From the NCBI GenBank assembly GCA_020465985.1, contig JAANYP010002037.1:1-64000 (forward strand): a DNA stretch of 64,000 bases. Direction: 5' to 3'. The position numbers and the translations under genes are program-made. Below, in pieces: positions 1-9,354 of the stretch; position 1 is the stretch's first letter, and every line of letters starts with the position of its first letter. Origin of the DNA: Centrapalus pauciflorus. Lineage: Eukaryota; Streptophyta; Magnoliopsida; Asterales; Asteraceae. Below the pieces are notes generated by a model, which saw only the letters and a list, made by a program, of their open reading frames with translations, was not told the DNA's origin and did no database searches.

Positions 1-498
1 AAGAATCTTGGCCTGATATCTAAGGAAATAAGTGAAGGTGTCTTTGTGACACATCCAAAAATAAAGGCCAGGAGAACAAAGAAGGATACAGAGATGGAGC
101 TACTCCTTACGCTGATTGAACAGGGCGACTATGCCCTTGAAATAAAAGGAGTTGATCATAGTCTGCCAAAAGGAATTGAGTTTGAGGATGGCAAAATCAT
201 TGAAGAACCTGAGCTGGGGGCATTTTTTGTAGTTCCCCTAACTCAGAATAAGTGCTTCCAAAGAGCCTCAGAGCTGTACAAAGTTGATCTGAGACAACTT
301 GCCGCGTTCAGACTTGCAGTTTCTTTCAGGCAGTCTAGCAAATGGAGAGCAGCCATCTGGGATCAGCTCAGAGGCTTCTATGAAAGAGGAGAGCTCAATG
401 ATCCCAAGTTCATGATTATCAGAAGTGAAATTGAGGAACTTGAGGATACAAGGGAAGAACTGGAAAGGATGGTTCAGGATCCTTCTCCATTGATATGA
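1..498 (+). CDS. C-terminal part of the extra ORF (aORF) of Copia element Z, partial
   Basis: The frame is open from the window edge to the TGA at 496-498, so this is the last 165 codons of a longer protein; the first in-frame Met need not be the start. The visible part is charged and mostly helical-looking, with an acidic Glu-rich end (IEELEDTREELERM). It lies 362 bp upstream of a 3' LTR of the same element, the place where SIRE-like Copia elements carry an additional ORF after pol. Elements H and F in this window carry such ORFs, but I could not align this tail to them by eye. Function is unknown; 'envelope-like' is a historical label for ORFs in this position and I see no signal peptide or membrane segment here. 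Confidence 0.55.
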   Translation, partial: KNLGLISKEISEGVFVTHPKIKARRTKKDTEMELLLTLIEQGDYALEIKGVDHSLPKGIEFEDGKIIEEPELGAFFVVPLTQNKCFQRASELYKVDLRQLAAFRLAVSFRQSSKWRAAIWDQLRGFYERGELNDPKFMIIRSEIEELEDTREELERMVQDPSPLI

Positions 499-847
499 AG
501 TCCATCTACCATCTGGGTAGGTGAAGAATGGAAGCTGTCCATCAGTTGGACAGGCTTGCCATTATCTGCTCCCAACTCAAACATTCCAAACATCTTGTAC
601 ATTAGTTGTACATCCTGTACATTAGTTGTACATTATTACATAAGTTGTAATTTTTGCTTTTACATTAGTTGTAAAATACATTAGTACATTAGTTGTACTC
701 TTGTAAGAACATGTGTTGTTCTAGTGTAGTCAAGAATCAGTGTATATAAACTGATCTTTTACTTTACTGTAATGTTGTAATTTTATTTCAGCAAATTACT
801 TAAAAAAATATAGTGATTTTTGAAAGACCAGCTTGGATGGTTATTGC
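499..847 (+). repeat. Short direct repeats in the 3' untranslated region of element Z
   Basis: This non-coding stretch separates the aORF from the 3' LTR. Between about 595 and 705 the words TACATTAGTTGTA and ACATCCTGTACATTAG recur about four to five times with small gaps. I see no ORF, tRNA or other gene. The repeats are AT-rich and partly self-complementary (TGTAC with GTACA). Confidence 0.6.
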
Positions 848-860
848 AAATAGGGAGGAT
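848..860 (+). promoter_or_regulatory. Polypurine tract of element Z
   Basis: The purine-rich word AAATAGGGAGGAT ends immediately before the 3' LTR start (TGTTAGGG at 861). In LTR retrotransposons this tract primes plus-strand DNA synthesis. Its position fixes the element as + strand and this LTR as the 3' one. Confidence 0.75.
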
Positions 861-1994
861 TGTTAGGGCACAAAAAGGGCCTCAGTCAAACCTGTTCGTA
901 ATCATGAGGGGAGATGTTTATAGATCAAACCTGGTTGATGCATTGAAGGTTGAATTTAAGGCCTGTTATATGCCTTATTGAAACCTGAAAATGATTTGCA
1001 ATATCAGTCTAAAGCTGTTCTATATGTTGCATGTGTTGCAACTTAGACAGTTTGTCCAAGCTGCTCTGTCTGCTGAACAGGCTGGACATAAACTGTCTAC
1101 GCTGCTCTACACCGTTGAGCAGCTTGGGCGTTTTTAAAGTGTTCTGTTCTTTGTGAACAGAACCTGTTCTTTGTGAACATGCTAAACACTTTATGGAATA
1201 TGTTTCCAAGTCATCATGTATTGTTTTTGACTACAAGATCAGTTTGCAAAGTCGAAGACAAAGTGGAAAACAGAACTGCTCAGCCTGCCCAAGCTGTCCT
1301 GTAACATGAAGACAAAAGGTTATTTGAAAAAGGGTGACAGACCTTTTTCTTATATCAAAATAGGCCTTTACAAGGAAGAAAGACGCAAAGTTGACATTCC
1401 TAAATTAGTTAAAGGCAATGCAACAGTAGACAAAGTAAAAAGACAAAAGTTCTGCACATGTGAAGACAAGTCTGCTTTTCAGAAAAGTGCAGAAAAGGTT
1501 ATGTTGTCTTTTCAACAAGACTTCTCCTTTTTCATTCCGTCCAATGAAGATGTTTCTCTTAGATCCTCTAAGTGAGTATCAAAGGAAGCTTCTAAGGTCA
1601 GAAAGAAGTGTGAAGAAAGCTGAGTGCTGAAACCCAAGAGTGAACGTGCAAGTGTGATTTTCATGCATGCAAGTCTTCTGTGTAAACCAGCATCTGTGTG
1701 TCTAAGCTGTTTTACATAAGCTGTTCCTTTAAGTCTTGTAAACACAGTGAGTGCGTCTTAGTGAGTGTATTCATTGTAATCTAGTTTGAGTTTGTCTTAG
1801 ACTAGTAAACATACTGTTGTATCTGTCATCTCAGCTTGAACTATTCCGCATTCAAGGTTGTTTGTAATTAACAAATTGTTGATAATACATACAAACATTG
1901 AGAAAAGAGTGTGTAGTTTTTAAATTGCTGTATTCACCCCCCCCCCCCTCTACAGCTTATAACTATATACTTTGGGAACCTCTCGGGACCTACA
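861..1994 (+). mobile_element. 3' LTR of SIRE-like Copia element Z
   Basis: The LTR runs from TGTTAGGGCA to GGGACCTACA, 1134 bp, and matches along its length the 5' LTR of element K (57879-59007) and, inverted, the solo LTR at 53898-55033. It carries two copies of the near-palindrome TGTTCTTTGTGAACA (about 1141-1181), a C12 run at 1937-1948, and a TATA position near 1574 reading TATCAAAG, so the TATA box looks mutated. It lies inside the inverted gag of Copia A: the flank restarts exactly at GTTTC, which aligns with GTTTC in the gag of element B. The other end of Z lies outside the window. Confidence 0.9.
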
Positions 1995-2776
1995 GTTTCC
2001 CCGGTGAAAAACGCTGTAGAAGTCTTCGGTTCGGCTGCCGCTGAAGGTTTTGTTGTCTTTCCAAAATACATTGCTGGATTCTGGACTTGTTCGTAATCAG
2101 TTTCGGCCTTCAGTAGCTCGAAGTGATATGCCCGCAACGTTCCCACAATGTCATCCAGAGATTGAGTATACTACTTGTCCTCGTTCAGCTTGATCATTGC
2201 CACATACATAGCCCATTTGGCTGGTTAGGCATCAACAAGCTTGTTGTTCTTGTCGGTGTCAGTAAACTCAATCCCGTGACTCTCAAGTTCCGTCAACAGG
2301 TGATAGAACCGGGTGATAATATCATCCAGTTGTTCATCCTTTAACACCTTGAAGATTGCGAACTGTTGTTTCAACAGCTCTGTACGCTTTCTACGAACCC
2401 TAGGATTACCCTCACACCTCTTCTCTAGCGACTCCCAAAGTTCTTTTGACGTCTTTTGAGTCCTAAATGTGTGCAGTATATCCTGTGGCAAAGCCATGCG
2501 GATTAGCGAGAAAGCTTTGTTTTCGGCTTCATACAATTTCTTATCATCCTCCTTCATTATTTGGTATGATAAGACTTTCTGACGGCCTTCAACTTCGGAA
2601 ACTGGTGGAATATATCCTTCATCGATACAAACCCACATGCGCATGTCATTAAAACGCACGAAATCGGTAAACCGATCTTTCCACCAGTAATAATCTTCGA
2701 CTTTCATCAGCTTAGGCGGAGCGTTTGCCTTCCCGAGCTCGTGGTCCATTTATAGGAATTTCTGAAGATTTGACAT
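1995..2776 (-). pseudogene. Gag (capsid region) of Copia A, disrupted
   Basis: The start is ATG at 2776; it is preferred to the internal Met near 2749 because the homologous gag of element B begins with the same leading residues. The translated part carries the UBN2-type capsid domain typical of plant Copia Gag, including DYYWWKDRF, a central MALPQDILHTF block and ITRFYHLLTEL. It is broken by a stop about nine codons from the start, a stop after LVDA (2225-2227), a stop after NEDK near 2170, and finally by the 3' LTR of element Z at 1994. Zinc knuckle and pol should lie left of Z, outside the window. The protein would have assembled retrotransposon particles. Confidence 0.85.
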
Positions 2777-3403
2777 CTTTTCGAAAGTAATTGAATTGAC
2801 CTTAGTAAATTTAATTCGAAACTAATGTGAATTAATTCTTTCGAATCTAGATAGATTCGAATGTAATCAGATTCCAATTTATTTGGGATTAAATTCGATT
2901 AAGTGTTATAATTCAATTAAATTCGAAATTATGTCAGATTCGAAAAAGTCCTTAGATTCGAAGACAAACTCGAAATACAGCAGATTCGAAACCCTTATTC
3001 GAAACTAGACTAAACTCGAATTAAACTCGAAACTAAGTAGACTCGAGATCCTATTCGAATGTAGCACAAACTCGAAATAGATTCGAAACCCTCTGTATCA
3101 GACTCGAAAGGAGCGGATTTTGGTTAGACTCGAGACTAAGTATAATCCTAATTTATTATATCCGAGCGCCGCAAACTCGAAAAACGACTAACACTTTGAT
3201 TTTTTAACGTTTTTCAGAGTAAACCAGTATTTTTCCAAGGAAAAATAATGATTTCGATCAAAAACGTGGAAAACCACAAAGTATTTTCCGAATAAGAATT
3301 TGCTATGCTTGAAAACACGATTTTGAGAGAAAAACCGTCCAACTAGCGTCAAGAAACCTAGAATGTATTTGATGAACACGATAAACACCAAGAACACTCC
3401 TTA
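2777..3403 (-). repeat. TTCGAA-rich untranslated leader of Copia A
   Basis: This is the leader between primer-binding site and gag. It is non-coding and packed with ATTCGAAT, ACTCGAAA and ACTCGAG words, more than twenty TCGA cores, several as TTCGAA palindromes. The leader of element B (27097-27674) and the segment upstream of the F aORF (52829-53110) have the same texture but different base order, so the motif density is conserved more than the sequence. Confidence 0.75.
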
Positions 3404-3416
3404 GGCTCTGATACCA
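3404..3416 (-). promoter_or_regulatory. Primer-binding site of Copia A
   Basis: On the - strand this reads TGGTATCAGAGCC, complementary to the 3' end of plant initiator-Met tRNA. It sits two bases from the LTR end (TGTAAGG on the + strand, from 3419). It fixes A as a - strand element. Confidence 0.9.
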
Positions 3417-3418
3417 CT

Positions 3419-4087
3419 TGTAAGGTCTACCACTACGAGATCTATCTAGACGCGGAGCCGTCAACGAGTGCGGAATCCTCGTTAATGGGTAGACGGAAAC
3501 AACTCTCGCACACGAAACACGGAGACTATCAGATGCTGAACGAACGACACACGAACGATCCTACGAACTGATTCTCTCTGAAAAGGCACTAACGCTGATG
3601 ATAAACTCGAGATCGCTTTATGCTTAATCCCTCACGAATTCTGCAAAAAGTCTAATAATATCTCGAGTCTATCCCTAATTATAGACCCTGATTCGAGTCT
3701 GTTGTGGGCCAAACTCGAATCTGGCCCAAGGCCCATTCGAGTTTGTCCATAAAGACACTCTCGAATCTGGTCTCATTCGAATCTATGGCTACATTCGAAT
3801 CTATCACAGATTCGAATGCCAAGCCTTATATAATTCGAATCTAACTAATTTATTTAAACACCTAAGTGTTGAAACTTATGTTATTAACTTATGCTTGAAT
3901 TAATCTATGAACTTTATGTTTGAACTTCTTGTAATACATTACATCAAGTTCAAACATACAATCAATTACTATCAAACATATATAAACACATATATCAAAC
4001 ACTAGTTAATTCCCAATACATTGAATATTACTTAAACCAAAATGTTAGATCGCTTAGACTGCTATCATCACACAGGGTGTACCAACA
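3419..4087 (-). mobile_element. 5' LTR of Copia A
   Basis: This is a 669-bp LTR, reading on the - strand TGTTGGTACACC to CCTTACA. The 5' LTR of element B (27690-28272) is its homologue. A TATA box TTATATAAGG lies on the - strand at 3824-3833, flanked on both sides by TTCGAA words. Many TCGAG/TTCGAA motifs fill 3600-3840. The 5 bp beyond its outer end are CTCAC (4088-4092); the partner duplication lies outside the window. Confidence 0.85.
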
Positions 4088-5298
4088 CTCACCAGTCTAG
4101 GTCCCACATCATGCAACACGATATCAATTATACTAAGATAGGGTTATTAAATTGCGGAATTATAAATTACAGCACAAACATATTAGGATTAAGATTACAT
4201 ATTTCAAATTAAAGTTATAAAAGGGTACCATCTAATCTAATCATTACATCATAGAATAATATCAAATCTACCCAAAACCACAACATTTGCTGTCTCCCAA
4301 GCAGTACCGAAAGATTTTGTTGTGTAGTGGTCTATAGAAACTTCTGTCTTGATCTTTAATAGACCTAAGAGCTAGGTCCAGCAGGTGACTTTCCTTTATC
4401 TTTTCCTGTAAAATGTTAATGTAGCAACGGTAAGCAACGCTTAGTGAGTATATAGATTTTCAAATTAAACATGCAATGTCAAGCGGATCATCAATCTAGC
4501 GTGATATGTCTTGGCTGCCGCTACAGCCCTCATGATTGAGACATAGAAATCATAGAATCTGATGATGCTCAGGCCACGCTCACGCTTAAATCGTGGGGAT
4601 CAGCCACATACTGGACTAGCTACCAGTAAATCAACGTGGCGGAACATCGGAGGTCATTACCAAGTTCAATAGAACTGGTGAAATAGCCAGGTCTAGAAGA
4701 ATAGACCAATCGAGGCTAGTCAAGCTGAATCAATATGTCAAGTATATGCGATGATGAAGCATATGTAATCAATATCATGATAGCAATAATCTCAAAGCAA
4801 TGTCAGAAATGAACTGTGAATGCAATATCATATTAAATGATAAGTCAAATAGCTATCATGATCCACTGGGCAACACCGAACCATAGTGTGCACAGGTCAC
4901 AATCCAGCTGATAATATGAATGTCAATTTAATCTAACATCAACAATATGTCTCAACCGGAAATTCAAGCATGTTAAATCTGAATATCTATAACTCACAGA
5001 TCGGGGTCTTTATCAAACAAATGTAAAATCTACCACCTGAGTTATCTCAGGATTTTATCTTTGTCAATTCTGTTCTCTGTCAAATCAAGTCTTTGACCCG
5101 CTTTTAAGTCTTTAAATCTTTGTATCTATGTTCAGAATTTCACTGAACCTGTCCAGAGTTATCATGTCAAATCATGTTAATATCATATCATTATCATCAT
5201 CTTTTTAGTCTTTAAAATCTTTTAATTTCATCTAATTCTGATAACTTACAAATCATTCTTTCATTAATATTCTTTATCTCATTAAATTCTCAAAGGCT

Positions 5299-5300
<2 letters not shown>

Positions 5301-5353
<53 letters not shown>
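5301..5353. repeat. (TA)n microsatellite
   Basis: About 25 uninterrupted TA units lie in the Gypsy G LTR. The homologous position in Gypsy D (33089-33194) carries a longer compound AT/AC repeat, so it is a length-variable part of this LTR family. Confidence 0.95.
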
Positions 5354-5354
<1 letters not shown>

Positions 5355-5404
5355 ACCATAAATATTTGCATATAATCATTTATTTAATTAAAATATAAAG
5401 ATCA

Positions 5405-5690
5405 TTATTAGGATACGGACCATCCGGATCCGGATCATCCGGATCCGGACCCATCCGAACCGAAATGGCCAACCGGACTTCGGACCAATGTACCTAATCC
5501 GAAATCTGAGATCCGAATTAGCATTAATCCGAGTTCGGATCATGACCCAACCGAAGTGGGCAATCGAATTCGGACCATTCAAGATCCGAAGTGCTACATC
5601 CGAATTAGGTACAAAGTGAGGTCCGAGACAAGGGATCCGAATTGGTGCCTCTCATCCGAATTCGGACTCAACCGAATTCGGATCCCACAT
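5405..5690. repeat. CCGAATTCGGATC motif array in the Gypsy G LTR
   Basis: About fifteen copies of GGATCCGGA, CCGAATTCGG and related words occur at 10-25 bp spacing. Most are palindromic or occur in both orientations. Comparable arrays lie at the matching place in the LTRs of D, C and E. Confidence 0.85.
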
Positions 5691-6228
5691 CTTCATATTT
5701 TCCCAGATTTTGTTCTTATTGTTCTAACATATGTTCATAAGAATTTTTACATAAAATTCACAAAACCTATTTATAATCAACATGCAATGTAATATATAGA
5801 TATATTATCATATTTGGGTTGATTTTATACATTTTTCCCTATCAATAACATCATATTTTGATCAAGATTGTCCAAAAATGATCATTTTTGTCAAGAACAC
5901 AAGTTTTCACAAAAATTCCGATTTCATCATTATTTGAATGATCCAAGCCACAAATTTTGTTTCTATCACTTTTATATACTTCTTTACATAATTATCTATC
6001 AAGTACTTATACATGCAACCTATAAATTTCACATTTTAATCAAAGGTTTCGGTTTCTAATAAAACCGAACCAAACTCTTGAAATTATGGAGTTTAGTCAA
6101 TAATTACCTCAAAAATCTTGTAGATTGTTGTTGATCTTTGATTCTTGTAACTCCTTTTTGATTAAAACCCCAATTGATTGAACAATCTTTGAATTTCTTG
6201 GCAAATTTGTGAAATTGCCGTATGTGTG

Positions 6229-6240
6229 TAGAGAGAGAGT

Positions 6241-6280
<40 letters not shown>
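6229..6280. repeat. (AG)n microsatellite
   Basis: This is a nearly pure AG tract of about 50 bp near the inner end of the Gypsy G LTR. On the transcribed - strand it is a CT tract, the position where the C and E LTRs also carry CT-rich stretches. A pyrimidine-rich transcription start or leader region is a plausible reading. Confidence 0.9.
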
Positions 6281-6282
<2 letters not shown>

Positions 6283-6547
6283 ATTGTGTTAATGATCTGA
6301 ATTGATCATTAATTTTTGTTTTTATATATCAATTTTATCATATTTGAATTTAACTCATTAAACTTTTGTATTTTACATATCTTTTAATTTAATCATTTTA
6401 ATTATATCATAAATATAATTTAAAATCATATTTACTTAATAAATTTTCATTCTTAATTAATATTTGCAACTTTAATAATATATTATAATTATATCATTAT
6501 CTCAAAATTAAGCATTACATGATCGGCTAAAAAGTTAGGTTGTTACA

Positions 6548-6675
6548 GAATGGGCTCCACCACGCACAAACTTCGTCCCCGAAGTTAGCTTTGTTCGAAC
6601 AGATTGGGATAAGTAGCTTTCATAACATCTCTCGATTCCCAAGACTGATGCGAACCTTTGTGGTGTTTCCACTGG
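6548..6675 (-). pseudogene. 3' end of Gypsy G pol (chromodomain tail), truncated
   Basis: The - strand matches the end of the E and D pol genes, including the conserved stretch just before the LTR (CGAGGACGAAG in E, CGGGGACGAAG here; GGAGCCCATTC next to the LTR). Homology to Gypsy D stops at about 6675, after GTGGTGTTTCCACTGG, where Copia J 3' sequence begins with no LTR or duplication. The rest of G pol is absent from the window. Confidence 0.75.
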
Positions 6676-7668
6676 ACACTTAGGAATTTATGATTCCTTG
6701 ATTGTTTGTCGTGACACACATTTCTAGGCGATTGTTGGTATTATTTTCCCTTTAAACATGTTACACTTTGGAATATCCCTTGGCTTTTTTTATTTATCAA
6801 GAAACTACCTTACGTGTCTCACACTTAGACATACTTTTATGATCAAGGCATACACACAATGATTATAACTTTTCGGTATTGCAAATTTTCTTTAAAAGGC
6901 AAACGTCGGACACAGTTCTGTATTTACATACAACAGATTTTCTTAGTTTGTCTTATAGTTTTATTTAAAGCTAACAAGACAGCGGTGACAGGTCTGTACT
7001 GATGTACAACAAAGCGACTTATCTTGCTAACTCGAGTCAAACCAGAGGCAACAGGTCTGTACTTACGTACAACAAAGTTACTTGTTTTGACTCTCAATTC
7101 ACTATCATGATTTTTCTGTTCTATTCTTTTCTTTATGATGTATCTGATGTGGCAATACATCCCCCAGCAAATTTGCTTACCTCATTTAGAATCATTGTCT
7201 GTATGTCTCTAACATAAAAATTTAGACCCTTTGGTCATACATCTAAGTTAGTTACATATAAGACCTTTTCTTGAATATTTTATTAGCTTTTGAGATTCCC
7301 TTTGTGTATTATGTTTACCAACACATCAAGCTAGAAAATATATATCACTTAGAGTTTTAGGTGCATTATGTGTGAAAGCTTAACACTTAGAGATTGTATC
7401 GACTGTGCTAATATTCGTCACTTTGAACCTATGTATCTAAGACTTAACTCGATTATCTAATATTCTCTTTTTTTGAGCTTTTTATGGTTTTCTCTCTTTT
7501 TTCTTTTTTTTTCATAAATAAGAATAAGCTAATAAGATAACCTACTAACTTACTATAAAAGGAAAGATATTCTACTTAGCTACTAAATTTACTATAAAAA
7601 GAAAGAAACTCTACTACTTACTACTATAAAAAGAAATAAATTTTACTAAGGTCAAGTTACTCTGGATT
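6676..7668 (-). other. 3' non-coding region of Copia J
   Basis: About 1 kb downstream of pol is colinear with 22500-23454 (element B) and 55034-55949 (element F). No ORF is conserved in all three. It contains the three-unit stem-loop array annotated separately, and AT-rich sequence beyond it. The aORF and LTR expected further on are missing because the copy ends at the junction with Gypsy G. Confidence 0.8.
6894..7093 (-). ncRNA. Three tandem stem-loops in the 3' region of Copia J
   Basis: Each unit has an outer inverted repeat and a central small hairpin. Inner hairpins lie at 6919-6932 (TGTATTTACATACA), 6995-7008 (TGTACTGATGTACA) and 7058-7071 (TGTACTTACGTACA). Read as - strand RNA, the first and third are UGUAU/AUACA and UGUAC/GUACA stems closed by a GUAA tetraloop of the GNRA class. 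Outer arms lie at 6894-6904 with 6946-6954, 6969-6979 with 7022-7032, and 7034-7044 with 7083-7093. The second unit's two arm differences are G-U wobbles in - strand RNA. Function is unknown; the same array occurs in B and F. Confidence 0.6.
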
Positions 7669-9354
7669 TCACATGCCATTCAGTTGAACTAACAACTCAA
7701 AAAGTGACTTATCAAAAGCTTTAGTAAATAAATCAGCATTATCATTTTCCGTTGCCACTTTTACTAGCTTTATTAAATTCTTTTCAGCACAATCACGTAT
7801 AAAATGGTGTCTTATGTCTATGTGCTTCGTTTTACTGTGTTTAACTGGATTATTAGTTATAGCAATAGTTGACTGGTTATCTATCCTAATAGGAGTATGA
7901 GTATAAGTCAAACCGTAATCCCCCAATTGTTGTTGTATCCACAAAACCTGTGAACAGCAACTACCAGCAGCAACATATTCGGCCTCGCACGTTGACACGT
8001 CTACCGAAGTCTGTTTCTTGCATTGCCTGGAAACGAGTCTCCCTCCAAGGAACTGACAACCTCCAGTTGTTGACTTGTGATTTAAGCTGCAACCTCCATA
8101 ATCTGAATCAGTGAAAGCTTCAAATTCTAGATCACCATCCGCGTGATACCAAAGTCCCAGCTTCGGTTTCGACTTGAGGTGTCTCAGAATCCGCTTCACA
8201 GCTTTCATGTGCATCTCTTTTGGATTAGCTTGAAACCTAGCACAAATACACACAGCAAACATTATGTCAGGTCTAGAAGCAGTTAAATACATGAGTGACC
8301 CGATCTTGGCCCGATAAAGAGTCGGATCCACATCAGTATCACTTTCAGTACCCGGTCCGAGATTGTGATTCACTTGAATCAGTGTTCTAAAGCGAGCCGT
8401 CAGCTTGGTTGCTTCCATCCCGAAGCGCTCTAGAATGTCGTAGACATACTTCGTCTAATGGATAAACATACCCTCCTTCCTCTGTTCAACTTGCAAACCC
8501 AGAAAGAAGTTCAGCTCTCCCATAGCACTCATCTCAAACTTAGACTTCATCACCTTCTCAAAGTCTTTGCACATCTGCTCGTCTGATGACCCAAAAATGA
8601 TATCATCGACGTACACTTGTACCAAAATGAAATGTTCACCCTTCCTCTTCACAAACAGTGTGCTATCAATTCTCCCTCTTTCAAACCCATTGTCTAAAAG
8701 ATGAGTAGATAGTGTTTCATACCACGCCCTTGGTGCTTGATGTAGTCCAAACAAAGCCTTATCAAGTCGATATACTCTGTCTGGATACTTTGGATCTGTA
8801 AACCCGGGCGGTTGTTCAACATACACCAGCTCCTTCACCTTTCCATACAGAAAGGCACTCTTTACATCAAGTTGATAGACCTTAGAGCCTTTGAAGGATG
8901 CAAAGGCCAGAAACAACCGAATTTCCTCAAGCCTTGCCACTGGCGCGAATACCTCATTGTAATCGATTCCTTCTTCTTGTTTGAAACCCTTTACAACAAG
9001 TCTTGCCTTGTTACGAGTAACGATTCCCCAATCATCTCTCTTGCACTTAAAAACCCACTTGGTTCCTATTGCAACTTCTCCTCGAGGTAACGACACTAAC
9101 TCCAACACTTCAAGTTTCCTGAATTGTGACAGTTCTTCTTGCATCGCCTCAACCCAAGAGTTGTCTTTCAGTGCCATTTGCACATTCTTCGGCTCTACTT
9201 GCGAGATGAAACATGAATACAAGCTGTGAAAAGCCTTGGAGTCATTGATCATCGACAACAGCACTGTGTTGTTATTCAAACTACTTCTAGTCCTCACACC
9301 AGCATTTGGATTTCCTATGATGCTCTCAACTGGATTATCCTTATTAATCCTCAT
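7669..9354 (-). pseudogene. Copia J pol: reverse transcriptase and RNase H
   Basis: The RT domain is recognisable from the linker into the GTKWVFKCKRD block and the Y-V-D-D catalytic box (8602-8613). RNase H follows with DSDYGGCS, CEAEYVAAG and TKHIDIRHHF, ending near ADLFTKAF. An in-frame TAG at 8455-8457 replaces CAG, since element F has CAG there; element B shares the same TAG. The final stop is TGA at 7669-7671 where B reads TGG, so the copy ends a few codons early. RT and RNase H would make cDNA from the element RNA. The copy cannot give a full polyprotein. Confidence 0.9.

Larger units (their letters stand above)
4088..6547 (-). mobile_element. 3' LTR of Gypsy G, interrupted at its outer end by Copia A
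   Basis: The segment is homologous to the LTR of element D (31862-34326) over its whole length from about 4094. The inner boundary is TGTTACA at 6541-6547 (TGTAACA on the - strand), followed directly by pol 3' sequence. It holds an AT microsatellite, an array of ATCCGAATTCGGAT-type motifs, and an AG microsatellite. The outer end lacks a canonical CA terminus because Copia A interrupts it. No gene is visible; short ORFs inside it are chance. Confidence 0.8.

Noticed and set aside
2800..3200. Heat-shock elements from GAA/TTC words in the TTCGAA arrays
   Set aside because: Heat-shock elements need TTC and GAA blocks spaced by two bases; here they abut (TTCGAA), so the match is not good.
3404..3416. 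tRNA genes near the initiator-Met complementary words
   Set aside because: Only the 12-13 nt primer-binding site is present, at LTR ends; there is no tRNA body.
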